Below are positions 1 through 5,254 of a DNA stretch of 5,789 nt, one piece after another (within the stretch, counting starts at the first letter, position 1; each line of letters starts with the position of its first letter). Where the stretch lies: the NCBI GenBank assembly GCA_021810575.1, contig JAJZIN010000038.1, positions 1 to 5,789 of the forward strand, given 5' to 3'. The translations under genes were made by a program, and so were the position numbers. This DNA comes from Thermoplasmata archaeon (lineage in GTDB: Archaea; Thermoplasmatota; Thermoplasmata; Thermoplasmatales; Thermoplasmataceae). The notes under the pieces are model-generated. The model was given only the letters and a program-made list of their open reading frames with translations, had not been told where the DNA came from and did not search any database.

Positions 1-211
1 TTCCCTGCATACCTTCTATAACCCCAGTAAAACCCTGGAAATTGTGGAATGGCATCCCCTTGTGCACAGATGGATCAATATTCACTGCCACAAATTCTCC
101 AACCTCAAATTTTCTCATGTATGAATTAATTCTTGGCATTCCTCTATCTTTCAATCTCTTTGTCATGGTCATTCTTGATCCTGACCTTGGCCCATGTGAC
201 ATTTTTACCAT
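1..211 (-). CDS. rpl21e: 50S ribosomal protein L21e (eL21), C-terminus cut off by window edge
   Basis: Large-subunit ribosomal protein of the eukaryotic/archaeal eL21 family. Seventy residues are visible, beginning MVKMSHGPRSGSR, with the basic N-terminal tail typical of the family, then a beta-barrel (SH3-like) region containing FEVGEFVAVNIDPSVHKGMP and the FxGxTG turn (FQGFTG, residues 58-63). Family members are usually near 95-100 residues, so roughly 25-30 C-terminal residues lie beyond base 1. The ATG at 209-211 is chosen because an AGGTGA site sits 4 nt upstream and the family starts with MVKxS. It is the last visible gene of the minus-strand cluster, only 4 nt after the pus10 stop codon. 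The adjacency pus10-rpl21e is a recurrent archaeal arrangement. Identification is confident from direct resemblance. Confidence 0.95.
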   Translation of the reverse strand, partial: MVKMSHGPRSGSRMTMTKRLKDRGMPRINSYMRKFEVGEFVAVNIDPSVHKGMPFHNFQGFTGVIEGMQG

Positions 212-215
212 TTTT

Positions 216-221
216 TCACCT
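216..221 (-). promoter_or_regulatory. Shine-Dalgarno site of rpl21e overlapping the pus10 stop codon
   Basis: The minus strand reads AGGTGA four bases before the rpl21e ATG. The last sense codon of pus10 (AGG) and its stop codon (TGA) are themselves the ribosome binding site, so ribosomes finishing pus10 stand on the rpl21e start. This suggests termination-reinitiation coupling. Confidence 0.8.
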
Positions 222-1379
222 TTTGATCATTATTACGTCCAGTTCTCTGATCCTTATCTCAGTACATAGCTTCTCAGCAAGACTTGGCTTTGTTCTACCC
301 CCATCTCCACTGACAAGTTCCTTGATATATGTTCCAGCTTCTGCTTCAATGGTTAATACATGATCACCATTTTCACCGCATTCCACTGACATTTCCGATA
401 TCTTTCTCTCTCTTACAATATCAGATCTTGAACTGCTAACTCGTAATGGTGTCCTTTGATATATAACTTTCCCGTTAAATTCCTTACATATCTCCTTTAA
501 TTCTTCGCATGAAACAGGTTTTTCTGATTCCAGTTTTGCACGGTATATCTTGTAGTGCTTCTCGTCTTTTATGTTTTTAATTTCTTCCCTGCTTGAGGGC
601 CTCATGGATGAAACTGTAACTCCAAGATTTGTTTTATTAATGTTCTCTGTTAACTTTTCAAGGTTTATGTTTCTTATTCTTGGCTCTGTTAGCTCTATTA
701 CGAATTCTCTCCCATTACCAAGCATTCTTACATCCACATCCTCCCTTCCAGCCCCATGCAGGGCATAGTCTTTTCCGTTCCCCATAATCTTGATCTGATC
801 ACCGATTATTGATTCAACTGTATCTGTTTTTTCAGAGTATTTAATCCATCTTGTTTGAGGAATGCCACGTATATTCTTTCTGTATATACCATAGATAAGG
901 AGAGATTTTATCTGAAATTCTATTGACATATATTCTGTGTTAACCTTTGCCATTATATCTGGATCACTTCTATCAAATTCTTTTCCAGTCATATCCATAT
1001 AATATTTCCCCAGTTCACGACTGAACTCTTTTTTTATTGGTTCTCCTAGATTGCCATATTTCTCCTGCAGTATCCTTTCTTTTTCCAGTATACTGGCAGG
1101 AAATGAAGATCCTATAAGGATCGTTCTGTATTCATAATCAGATAACCTTTTTTGAATTTCACCTGCGTATTTTGGGATCTCAAGAAATATTCCTGAGCAT
1201 AAAGAACAGGATTTTTCTTCAACAAAAATGAGTTCGTATCCAAAACATCTTGATGTGAATAAAATCTGATTTCCACGATCCAAATTTGTCATTGTGTGAC
1301 CGACAGTTGCAAAAATCCTGCCGGCACACCTGATACATAGTTTTTCGTTGGATAGCTGGGTGAATTTATCCATCCCCAC
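216..1379 (-). CDS. pus10: tRNA pseudouridine synthase Pus10
   Basis: Archaeal Pus10 isomerises uridine to pseudouridine at position 54 (and in several archaea 55) of the tRNA T-arm. The 387-aa product has an N-terminal zinc-binding part with two CxxC pairs (C15/C18 in LCIRCAGRIFA, C58/C61 in SCSLCSG), a middle THUMP-like region ending with the family signature YRKNIRGIPQTRW (166-178), and a C-terminal catalytic domain. The catalytic loop is HGAGREDVDVRMLG (208-221); by alignment with the GRxD motif of pseudouridine synthases D214 is the probable catalytic aspartate. Further family motifs are RTPLRVSSSRSD (309-320) and AEAGTYIKELVSGDGGRT (346-363). Length is slightly short for an archaeal Pus10. 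The start at 1379 is a GTG; an ATG two codons further in (1371-1373) is equally possible, and neither has a well-spaced ribosome binding site. It lies 3 nt after rpoP and 4 nt before rpl21e. No sign of damage. Confidence 0.95.
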   Translation of the reverse strand: MGMDKFTQLSNEKLCIRCAGRIFATVGHTMTNLDRGNQILFTSRCFGYELIFVEEKSCSLCSGIFLEIPKYAGEIQKRLSDYEYRTILIGSSFPASILEKERILQEKYGNLGEPIKKEFSRELGKYYMDMTGKEFDRSDPDIMAKVNTEYMSIEFQIKSLLIYGIYRKNIRGIPQTRWIKYSEKTDTVESIIGDQIKIMGNGKDYALHGAGREDVDVRMLGNGREFVIELTEPRIRNINLEKLTENINKTNLGVTVSSMRPSSREEIKNIKDEKHYKIYRAKLESEKPVSCEELKEICKEFNGKVIYQRTPLRVSSSRSDIVRERKISEMSVECGENGDHVLTIEAEAGTYIKELVSGDGGRTKPSLAEKLCTEIRIRELDVIMIKR

Positions 1380-1382
1380 TAC

Positions 1383-1517
1383 TCATCTTGAGTTTACTTC
1401 TTTTTCCACATTTGGTCTTTCTTTCAGGAAAACCCTGGAACCACATTCACATTCTATTTCATTGGTTCCAAGTGACTTCTCCAGAATTCTGCCGCATCTA
1501 ATACACTTATACTGCAT
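1383..1517 (-). CDS. rpoP: DNA-directed RNA polymerase subunit P (Rpo12), 44 aa
   Basis: Small zinc-binding subunit of archaeal RNA polymerase, counterpart of eukaryotic Rpb12, which helps assemble the Rpo3/Rpo10/Rpo11 platform. I translated it by hand: the product is 44 residues, starting [10 protein letters not shown] and ending KEVNSR before a TGA at 1383-1385. Visible features are the first zinc pair C5/C8 (CIRC), a second pair C23/C25 (CEC) followed by [10 protein letters not shown], which matches the family core (CG-hydrophobic-K-R-P). The second pair is CxC rather than the usual CxxC. The ATG at 1515-1517 overlaps the end of rpl37Ae by 11 nt in another frame; only a weak GGTAGA precedes it, so translation probably relies on coupling to rpl37Ae. 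The order eL43-RpoP after the exosome genes is conserved in many archaea and supports the call. Confidence 0.92.
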   Translation of the reverse strand: MQYKCIRCGRILEKSLGTNEIECECGSRVFLKERPNVEKEVNSR

Positions 1518-1767
1518 TGTCTACCAGTTCCTCTTTTACTCTCTGTGAGAATTCTGGATTGTAGGATCCACCAGCGAATTTGTAACCACAGTGTCTGCAG
1601 TTCCATATTCCTGATGCTATCCTAACAACCTTCAACTGCTTGCATTTGGGGCATTCATATCTGGCCTTCTTCTGCTTATATATCTCGCTCCATACCTTCC
1701 TTACTGTGACACCGTATCTTGGGCCGAATCTGCCCGCTGGTCCAACTTTCAGAGTTCTTCTTGACAT
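1507..1767 (-). CDS. rpl37ae: 50S ribosomal protein L37Ae (eL43)
   Basis: Zinc-ribbon protein of the large ribosomal subunit that binds 23S rRNA. The 86-aa product is family length. The basic N-terminus carries the family signature [17 protein letters not shown] (8-24), followed by a zinc ribbon with C39/C42 (CPKC) and C57/C60 (CRHC), including the typical [14 protein letters not shown] stretch. The ATG at 1765-1767 has an AGGTGAT site 5 nt upstream and is separated from the rrp42 stop by a single base. Its 3' end overlaps the rpoP start by 11 nt. Placement directly after rrp42 is the standard archaeal exosome-operon order. All zinc ligands are present and nothing looks unusual. Confidence 0.97.
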   Translation of the reverse strand: MSRRTLKVGPAGRFGPRYGVTVRKVWSEIYKQKKARYECPKCKQLKVVRIASGIWNCRHCGYKFAGGSYNPEFSQRVKEELVDNAV

Positions 1768-1768
1768 T

Positions 1769-2554
1769 TTAAATCACCTGTTTGATGTATTCCCTTATTT
1801 TATTCCCGACTACTTCCGACATGCCAATACCCTTTTTAATCTGATCCATGGAAAATGAACCCGAGTTACCCTTTTGCATCGCTCTTATGTGCCCATCTTC
1901 TGTAAATGTTACGGTTAATCTTGCATCAGACATCTGTTCTTCTTCAACGTCAGGATCGCATACAAGTTCATCATCGATTTTTGCCATTGTAACTGATACT
2001 GGCATTGACCTGACTGGCAACTTTGTTTCCGGTGATGCTTCATCAACCCTGTATGTGGCGGTGTGCAGAGCAGTCACTACGCCCATTGTGCATGCATCTA
2101 TCAGATTTCCATCATAATCCAGAACATCAATATCCACGAAAACAATCATGACTTTCTTACCCGGCTCAACGCAAAGCTTTTCGAGATCTATCATTTTGCT
2201 TTCCCTTATACCCCTGTCCACAACTCTGGCAATCTCTATGGATTCCTCATTTGGTGGTCCAGGTTCAAATGTGGGGAATGCCATTGGCAACATTTCAACA
2301 TTAGTTGTCAGAACTCCCTGATTTGGCGTATCTGGAAATGGCTCGCCTGATTCTACCTTGACACCTACCAGAACTTTCGTTTTTCCGAGGTTCACAAATG
2401 CTGAACCCTGAGCTCTTGGAATGAAATTTGGCTCTATCCTTATTGTTCTAAATTCATCGAGCTTTCTCTGATCTGCCCTTGTTCCTTCTTTCAACTTTTT
2501 ACTTATGTAACCCTTCTTTATCTCTGACAAGATTCCACTTGCATCTTTAGGCAT
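1769..2554 (-). CDS. rrp42: Exosome complex component Rrp42 (non-catalytic RNase PH-like subunit)
   Basis: Rrp42 pairs with Rrp41; three heterodimers form the hexameric ring of the archaeal exosome. It has the RNase PH fold but lacks catalytic residues, and contributes RNA-binding arginines. The 261-aa product begins with the family's helical leader and [16 protein letters not shown] (21-36), then [18 protein letters not shown] (49-66), the [20 protein letters not shown] segment (100-119; R114 and R117 lie in the RNA-binding region), and [20 protein letters not shown] (138-157). Length is normal for archaeal Rrp42. The ATG at 2552-2554 follows the rrp41 TAA with no spacer, and a full GGAGGTGA lies 4 nt upstream of it. 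It is distinguished from Rrp41 by lacking the GxADxP catalytic motif. It is co-transcribed with rrp41, whose product is its obligate partner. Confidence 0.97.
   Translation of the reverse strand: MPKDASGILSEIKKGYISKKLKEGTRADQRKLDEFRTIRIEPNFIPRAQGSAFVNLGKTKVLVGVKVESGEPFPDTPNQGVLTTNVEMLPMAFPTFEPGPPNEESIEIARVVDRGIRESKMIDLEKLCVEPGKKVMIVFVDIDVLDYDGNLIDACTMGVVTALHTATYRVDEASPETKLPVRSMPVSVTMAKIDDELVCDPDVEEEQMSDARLTVTFTEDGHIRAMQKGNSGSFSMDQIKKGIGMSEVVGNKIREYIKQVI
1773..1779 (-). promoter_or_regulatory. Shine-Dalgarno site of rpl37Ae
   Basis: The minus strand reads AGGTGAT, 5 nt before the rpl37Ae ATG, inside the last codons of rrp42. It fixes the rpl37Ae start. Its spacing is the same as that between the rrp4 site and the proposed ACG start. 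Confidence 0.85.
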
Positions 2555-3307
2555 TTATTCACCTCCGTTCTGTGATTCTGATAGATTCTCTATTTTATAT
2601 TTTTCAGAAAGTGCCTTTCTCTGAATCTCTGCTATTCTGTCCGTTGCCTTCATCATCATATCAGTAGCCCTGGCGAATTCTTCCTTAGACAGGTCTCCAT
2701 CCATCTGAATTAGAACAACCTGTTTGTTCTTTGAAAGCACCGCCATGGGAAGATCTGCCTGCCCAAAGTTGTCCTCGTCCTTAGAAAGATCAAGAACGAT
2801 TCTGTCTTCTACCTTTCCTGCTGAACAACCTACAACCATGTCCCTCATGGGTATGCCTGCCGAGGCAAGAGCAACTGAAGCAGCTGTAAGGCTCGCAATT
2901 CTTGTACCGGCATCTGCCTGTATAACCTCTATAAATACATCAATCTGTGTTCTCGGAAACTGTTCCACCATAACAGCTGCACTTAACGCTTCTGAAATTA
3001 CCTTGGAAATTTCAGTTGATCTCCTGTCAGGTCCTGGTCTTTTTCTTTCGTCCACTGAAAATGCTGCCATATTGTATCTTGCTTTTACAACACTCTTTTC
3101 AATGTCCTGCGTGTGTTTAGGGTATGCTTCTCTTGGACCATAAACCGCTGCCAGTATCTTGTTTCCACCCCATTCCATAAAGGCACTTCCATCTGCTCTT
3201 TCAAGAATATCCGTCGATATTTTGATTGGCCTCAGTTCTTCGTCTCCTCTTCCATCAAGCCTCAATCCATTTTCATTTATCAGTTTCTTATCACTGGGTG
3301 TTCCCAT
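2555..3307 (-). CDS. rrp41: Exosome complex component Rrp41 (catalytic RNase PH subunit)
   Basis: Catalytic subunit of the archaeal exosome. With Rrp42 it degrades RNA 3'-5' using phosphate, releasing nucleoside diphosphates, and can run in reverse to add heteropolymeric tails. The 250-aa product shows NGLRLDGRGDEELR (13-26), the ring-contact and RNA-binding segment RYNMAAFSVDERKRPGPDRR (77-96), the phosphate-site loop QADAGTRIA (130-138) and the metal/catalytic motif DNFGQADLP (179-187). D179 and D185 have the six-residue spacing of the catalytic aspartates in RNase PH and PNPase, so it should be active. The ATG at 3305-3307 overlaps the end of rrp4 by 17 nt and has an AAGGTGA site 5 nt upstream. 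The last codons (Gly-Gly-Glu-stop) double as the rrp42 ribosome binding site. Length and start agree with other archaeal Rrp41. Confidence 0.98.
   Translation of the reverse strand: MGTPSDKKLINENGLRLDGRGDEELRPIKISTDILERADGSAFMEWGGNKILAAVYGPREAYPKHTQDIEKSVVKARYNMAAFSVDERKRPGPDRRSTEISKVISEALSAAVMVEQFPRTQIDVFIEVIQADAGTRIASLTAASVALASAGIPMRDMVVGCSAGKVEDRIVLDLSKDEDNFGQADLPMAVLSKNKQVVLIQMDGDLSKEEFARATDMMMKATDRIAEIQRKALSEKYKIENLSESQNGGE
2559..2566 (-). promoter_or_regulatory. Shine-Dalgarno site of rrp42
   Basis: The minus strand reads GGAGGTGA, a full match to the archaeal anti-Shine-Dalgarno sequence, 4 nt before the rrp42 ATG. It is embedded in the Gly-Gly-Glu codons at the end of rrp41. The strong site fits a need for equal amounts of Rrp41 and Rrp42. 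Confidence 0.88.
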
Positions 3308-3965
3308 TTATTTCACCTTTTTTACTTTTCAAAAATTCCGTAATTCTGTCAGTAAGTCCTGTTGCGTGTGCCTCACTTTCTATTAGAGCTATTGCCTCTG
3401 AAGCGACAATCACATTTTCTGGGAGTCCATCTATCCAAATGAGCCCATTCTGTCCTATGACAATCCTTGTGAATGTTGCATCCTTGACCATATTGACCAT
3501 AGAACCGTTCTTTCCTATGATTCTTGGTACCTTTGGAGCTGGAATTGCCATTATGTGGCCTCCTTCCAGCTTTCTTAATCCAATTCCAGGTTCCTTCAGC
3601 GTAATCCAGCTTTCCTTTATTTCGTTTACATTCATTACCTTGGCATACACATAGTCACCAGTTGTTAGGAATTTCTTCAGGTCTCCAGATATGGTTCTCC
3701 AAGGTGTATCATTCATGTGAAGCATTGTCATGTAAGGCGATTTTATGTCCACTGTCCACATTGATGGACCTACTTCCATTATCTTTCCTATTACCTTGTC
3801 ACCACGCCTTGGGAAATAGCTGCCATTAAACGGTACTATGTCTATATACTCCTCTCCTTTCTGAATCACTCCAAAATACTGTGAAGTTAACTTCCCGTCA
3901 GCACATCTGTGCACGCCATTTCTTGGTTTAAGGTTTCCTGGATCAATATCATCTCCCGGAAACAC
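3291..3965 (-). CDS. rrp4: Exosome complex component Rrp4 (S1/KH RNA-binding cap)
   Basis: Rrp4 forms, with or instead of Csl4, the trimeric cap on the exosome ring and feeds RNA into the pore. Numbered from the GTG at 3965 (224 aa) the product shows an N-terminal domain beginning with the family's FPGD motif, an S1 domain (about 53-125; GDKVIGKIMEVGPSMWTVDI at 55-74) and a KH domain whose GxxG loop is PRIIGKNGSM (147-156), followed by IVIGQNGLIWIDG and the C-terminal helix EAHATGLTDRITEFLK. The GTG is the first conventional start codon in the frame, but it has no ribosome binding site. An in-frame ACG at 3984-3986, seven codons upstream, has GGATGTGAT at the usual spacing and would give M-REIKEIVFPGD, closer to the family N-terminus, so the true protein may be 231 aa. 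A TGA at 3993-3995 blocks any further extension. The 3' end overlaps rrp41 by 17 nt. Confidence 0.95.
   Translation of the reverse strand: MFPGDDIDPGNLKPRNGVHRCADGKLTSQYFGVIQKGEEYIDIVPFNGSYFPRRGDKVIGKIMEVGPSMWTVDIKSPYMTMLHMNDTPWRTISGDLKKFLTTGDYVYAKVMNVNEIKESWITLKEPGIGLRKLEGGHIMAIPAPKVPRIIGKNGSMVNMVKDATFTRIVIGQNGLIWIDGLPENVIVASEAIALIESEAHATGLTDRITEFLKSKKGEINGNTQ
3313..3319 (-). promoter_or_regulatory. Shine-Dalgarno site of rrp41
   Basis: The minus strand reads AAGGTGA, 5 nt before the rrp41 ATG and inside rrp4 coding sequence. It supports this start and coupled translation of rrp4 and rrp41. Confidence 0.8.
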
Positions 3966-3973
3966 AATCTCTT

Positions 3974-4012
3974 TTATCTCTCTCGTCTTAAATCACATCC
4001 TTTATTTCTCAT
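3974..4012 (-). other. Possible 12-codon upstream reading frame overlapping the rrp4 start
   Basis: An ATG at 4010-4012 opens a frame reading MRNKGCDLRRER and stopping at 3974-3976, in a different frame from rrp4 and overlapping its proposed ACG start and ribosome binding site. It has no ribosome binding site of its own. It may be meaningless, a regulatory upstream ORF, or a trace of a sequence error near the rrp4 start. A second, minimal frame (ATG-AAA-TAG, 4039-4047) lies upstream. Confidence 0.2.
3992..4000 (-). promoter_or_regulatory. Probable Shine-Dalgarno site of rrp4
   Basis: The minus strand reads GGATGTGAT, one mismatch from GGAGGTGAT. It ends 5 nt before an in-frame ACG (3984-3986), exactly the spacing between AGGTGAT and ATG at rpl37Ae, and the following bases are near-identical (TTAAGACG here, TTAAAATG there). 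It is 26 nt from the GTG at 3965, too far to serve that codon. This is the main argument for an ACG start. Confidence 0.55.
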
Positions 4013-4074
4013 CGTAATTAATACGTTTTGTATTTTGTCTATTTCATCTCTCTTTAACAGGGCAATGAAAACTT

Positions 4075-4091
4075 CTTATATATTGTTTCTT
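4075..4091 (-). promoter_or_regulatory. Probable TATA/BRE promoter of the rrp4 exosome operon
   Basis: The minus strand reads AATATATAAG (4075-4084) preceded by purine-rich AAAGAAAC, resembling an archaeal TFB-recognition element plus TATA box. Transcription would start some 25 nt downstream, near 4053, giving a leader of about 65 nt before the proposed rrp4 start. The 164-nt spacer after SBDS, in an otherwise gapless cluster, fits a separate promoter. SBDS read-through cannot be excluded; no clear T-run terminator follows SBDS on the minus strand. Confidence 0.55.
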
Positions 4092-4129
4092 TAATTTTTT
4101 CAACTGAACTATAAAGAAATTTATTTCCC

Positions 4130-4819
4130 TTATATTTTTCTTATATCTATATCGTCCTTACCCTTTCTCCCCAGAGATGATATTATATCTCCATACATAC
4201 CCGCAGGCACTTCAATAACACACATCCAGTTACCATCCTTACCCCACTCTTCCTTAAGTATTTGCCCTTCATGGCTTATATCGCCATACATTCTCCCGTA
4301 GGCATCACCCCTGACCTTTATTGCAAGCTTTACTTTCTCCATTCTTATTGGTATGATTGGCTTTAATTCCTTCAGTACCATGTTTATCTGTTCGTTCACT
4401 GGTTTAAATGGATCTATATGGATCTTTGCCTCTTCCATTGCAGCTTCAATCCTTGCCGGCGGGTTAGGAGCATTTGTTTGTGGATTTATGCTTTCCCTTG
4501 ATATTGTATTTATAATGATCTTTCTCTTGGTGTCCACCATTTTATGCTTCTGTTCTGTTGTGAGCTGTATCTGTCCACGTTTTATTATTTCAGGTACTAT
4601 CTTTAAGATATCATCTGTCTTGAATACCTCTTTTATGGCTTCTTCTCCAGCCTTTTCTCCCTTTCTGGCATCCTTGAATATGTCCTCAGAGGCAAGATCA
4701 TTTTCCACGTCCAGTTTTCCCTCCCTGATTCTTTCTACTGCATCCGGATCCACCAGAATCTCAAACTTATGCCCAGCATGCTCAAGCCTTGCTATGATGG
4801 CATCATCAAGTTTTACCAT
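4130..4819 (-). CDS. sbds: Ribosome maturation protein SDO1/SBDS homologue
   Basis: Archaeal homologue of human SBDS and yeast Sdo1, which in eukaryotes work with EF-2-like GTPase to release eIF6 from the large subunit; the archaeal role is presumed similar. The 229-aa product has the three family domains: N-terminal FYSH domain (about 1-88; MVKLDDAIIARLEHAGHKFE, LVDPD at 22-26), a helical domain with QLTTEQKHKMVDTKR (85-99), SRESINPQTNAPNPPARIE (107-125) and AKIHIDPFKP (131-140), and a C-terminal ferredoxin-like domain (about 160-229). The frame opens 12 codons earlier at an ATG at 4855, but the family begins with MVxLDxAxIAR, so the ATG at 4817-4819 is preferred; a TATA-like box about 25 nt upstream makes this a leaderless mRNA. 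It precedes rrp4 as in many archaeal exosome clusters, but with a 164-nt gap and apparently its own promoter. Confidence 0.95.
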   Translation of the reverse strand: MVKLDDAIIARLEHAGHKFEILVDPDAVERIREGKLDVENDLASEDIFKDARKGEKAGEEAIKEVFKTDDILKIVPEIIKRGQIQLTTEQKHKMVDTKRKIIINTISRESINPQTNAPNPPARIEAAMEEAKIHIDPFKPVNEQINMVLKELKPIIPIRMEKVKLAIKVRGDAYGRMYGDISHEGQILKEEWGKDGNWMCVIEVPAGMYGDIISSLGRKGKDDIDIRKI

Positions 4820-4837
4820 GCATGCACATGCTAAACT

Positions 4838-4854
4838 ATTAAAATAAATTTTCA
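4838..4854 (-). promoter_or_regulatory. Probable promoter of SBDS (leaderless transcript)
   Basis: The minus strand reads GAAAATTTATTTTAATAG, a purine-rich element followed by a TATA-like ATTTATTTTA whose centre is about 25 nt from the ATG at 4819. That distance places the transcription start on or beside the start codon, and no Shine-Dalgarno sequence is present, both typical of leaderless archaeal genes. Confidence 0.5.
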
Positions 4855-4904
4855 TAGTTGAATAGGTGGCAGATGATCATGTGAAAAGCAAAATCATGTA
4901 GCAA

Positions 4905-4917
4905 TTGACAAATATCA
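4905..4917 (+). promoter_or_regulatory. Weak candidate TATA box of the TFS-SRP54 unit
   Basis: The divergent spacer between SBDS and TFS must hold the rightward promoter. The only AT-rich run at a suitable distance is TTGACAAATATCA, centred about 25 nt before the ATG at 4937. It is a poor match to a TATA box, so the call is tentative. No better element is visible in 4856-4936. Confidence 0.25.
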
Positions 4918-4936
4918 GGACAGGATATATGTGATT

Positions 4937-5242
4937 ATGTTTTGCTCAAAATGCGGATCACTTATAATACCAGGAAGAGACAAGAATATATGCCCCGTTT
5001 GTGGACATGAGGAAAAGGGTAACAGAAAAATGGATGGAAAGGTTGTTGCAAAGAGTACTGAGAAGGATGTTGTGATGATTAAAGAGGAGGTTCATATTGA
5101 ACCTCTTGATTCGGAGGCAGTATGCCCAAAGTGTGGAAATAAAGGTGCCTACTATGTTCTGAAGCAGACAAGGGCGGCAGATGAACCCGAGACGGCAATA
5201 TATACCTGCGCTAAATGTGGCCACAGGTGGAGAGAGTATTAG
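4937..5242 (+). CDS. tfs: Transcription elongation/cleavage factor TFS
   Basis: Archaeal TFIIS-like factor that rescues backtracked RNA polymerase by stimulating transcript cleavage at the polymerase active site. The 101-aa product is family length. It has an N-terminal zinc ribbon (C3/C6 and C19/C22, as in RPB9/TFS), a linker, and a C-terminal TFIIS-type ribbon (C63/C66 and C91/C94) closing with CGHRWREY. The acidic hairpin tip is preserved in QTRAADEPET (77-86), with D82 and E83 as the catalytic pair, so it should be cleavage-competent rather than an inhibitory paralogue. The frame opens with a GTG at 4931, but MFCxKCGS is the usual N-terminus, so the ATG at 4937 is chosen; no well-spaced ribosome binding site precedes either. 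It is divergent from SBDS and is followed after 12 nt by SRP54. Confidence 0.95.
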   Translation: MFCSKCGSLIIPGRDKNICPVCGHEEKGNRKMDGKVVAKSTEKDVVMIKEEVHIEPLDSEAVCPKCGNKGAYYVLKQTRAADEPETAIYTCAKCGHRWREY

Positions 5243-5248
5243 GGGTGA
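5242..5248 (+). promoter_or_regulatory. Shine-Dalgarno site of SRP54, deciding its TTG start
   Basis: GGGGTGA begins on the last base of the TFS stop codon and lies 6 nt before the TTG at 5255. The nearer ATG at 5250-5252 is out of frame and leads to a stop after 11 codons, so the site most likely serves the TTG. Confidence 0.75.
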
Positions 5249-5254
5249 CATGCA

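Noticed and set aside
29..1440. 12-base repeat AAAACCCTGGAA at 29-40 and 1429-1440
   Set aside because: Both copies are inside unrelated coding sequences (rpl21e and rpoP). About one such 12-base match is expected by chance in a window this size.
2724..3143. 139-codon open frame on the plus strand
   Set aside because: It lies wholly antisense to rrp41, whose protein matches its family along its length. The frame has no recognisable motif or ribosome binding site.
3226..3654. 142-codon open frame on the plus strand with hydrophobic stretches
   Set aside because: It is antisense to the rrp4-rrp41 junction; the hydrophobic look comes from reverse reading of lysine- and glutamate-rich codons.
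4112..4130. Small inverted repeat (GAAAT-AA-ATTTC on the minus strand) after the SBDS stop, considered as a terminator
   Set aside because: The stem is very short and AT-only apart from the end pair, and no T-run follows on the minus strand, so it does not support a terminator call.
4353..4847. 164-codon open frame on the plus strand
   Set aside because: It is antisense to SBDS. Its serine- and phenylalanine-rich translation is what a reverse reading of this gene would give, and no family is recognisable.
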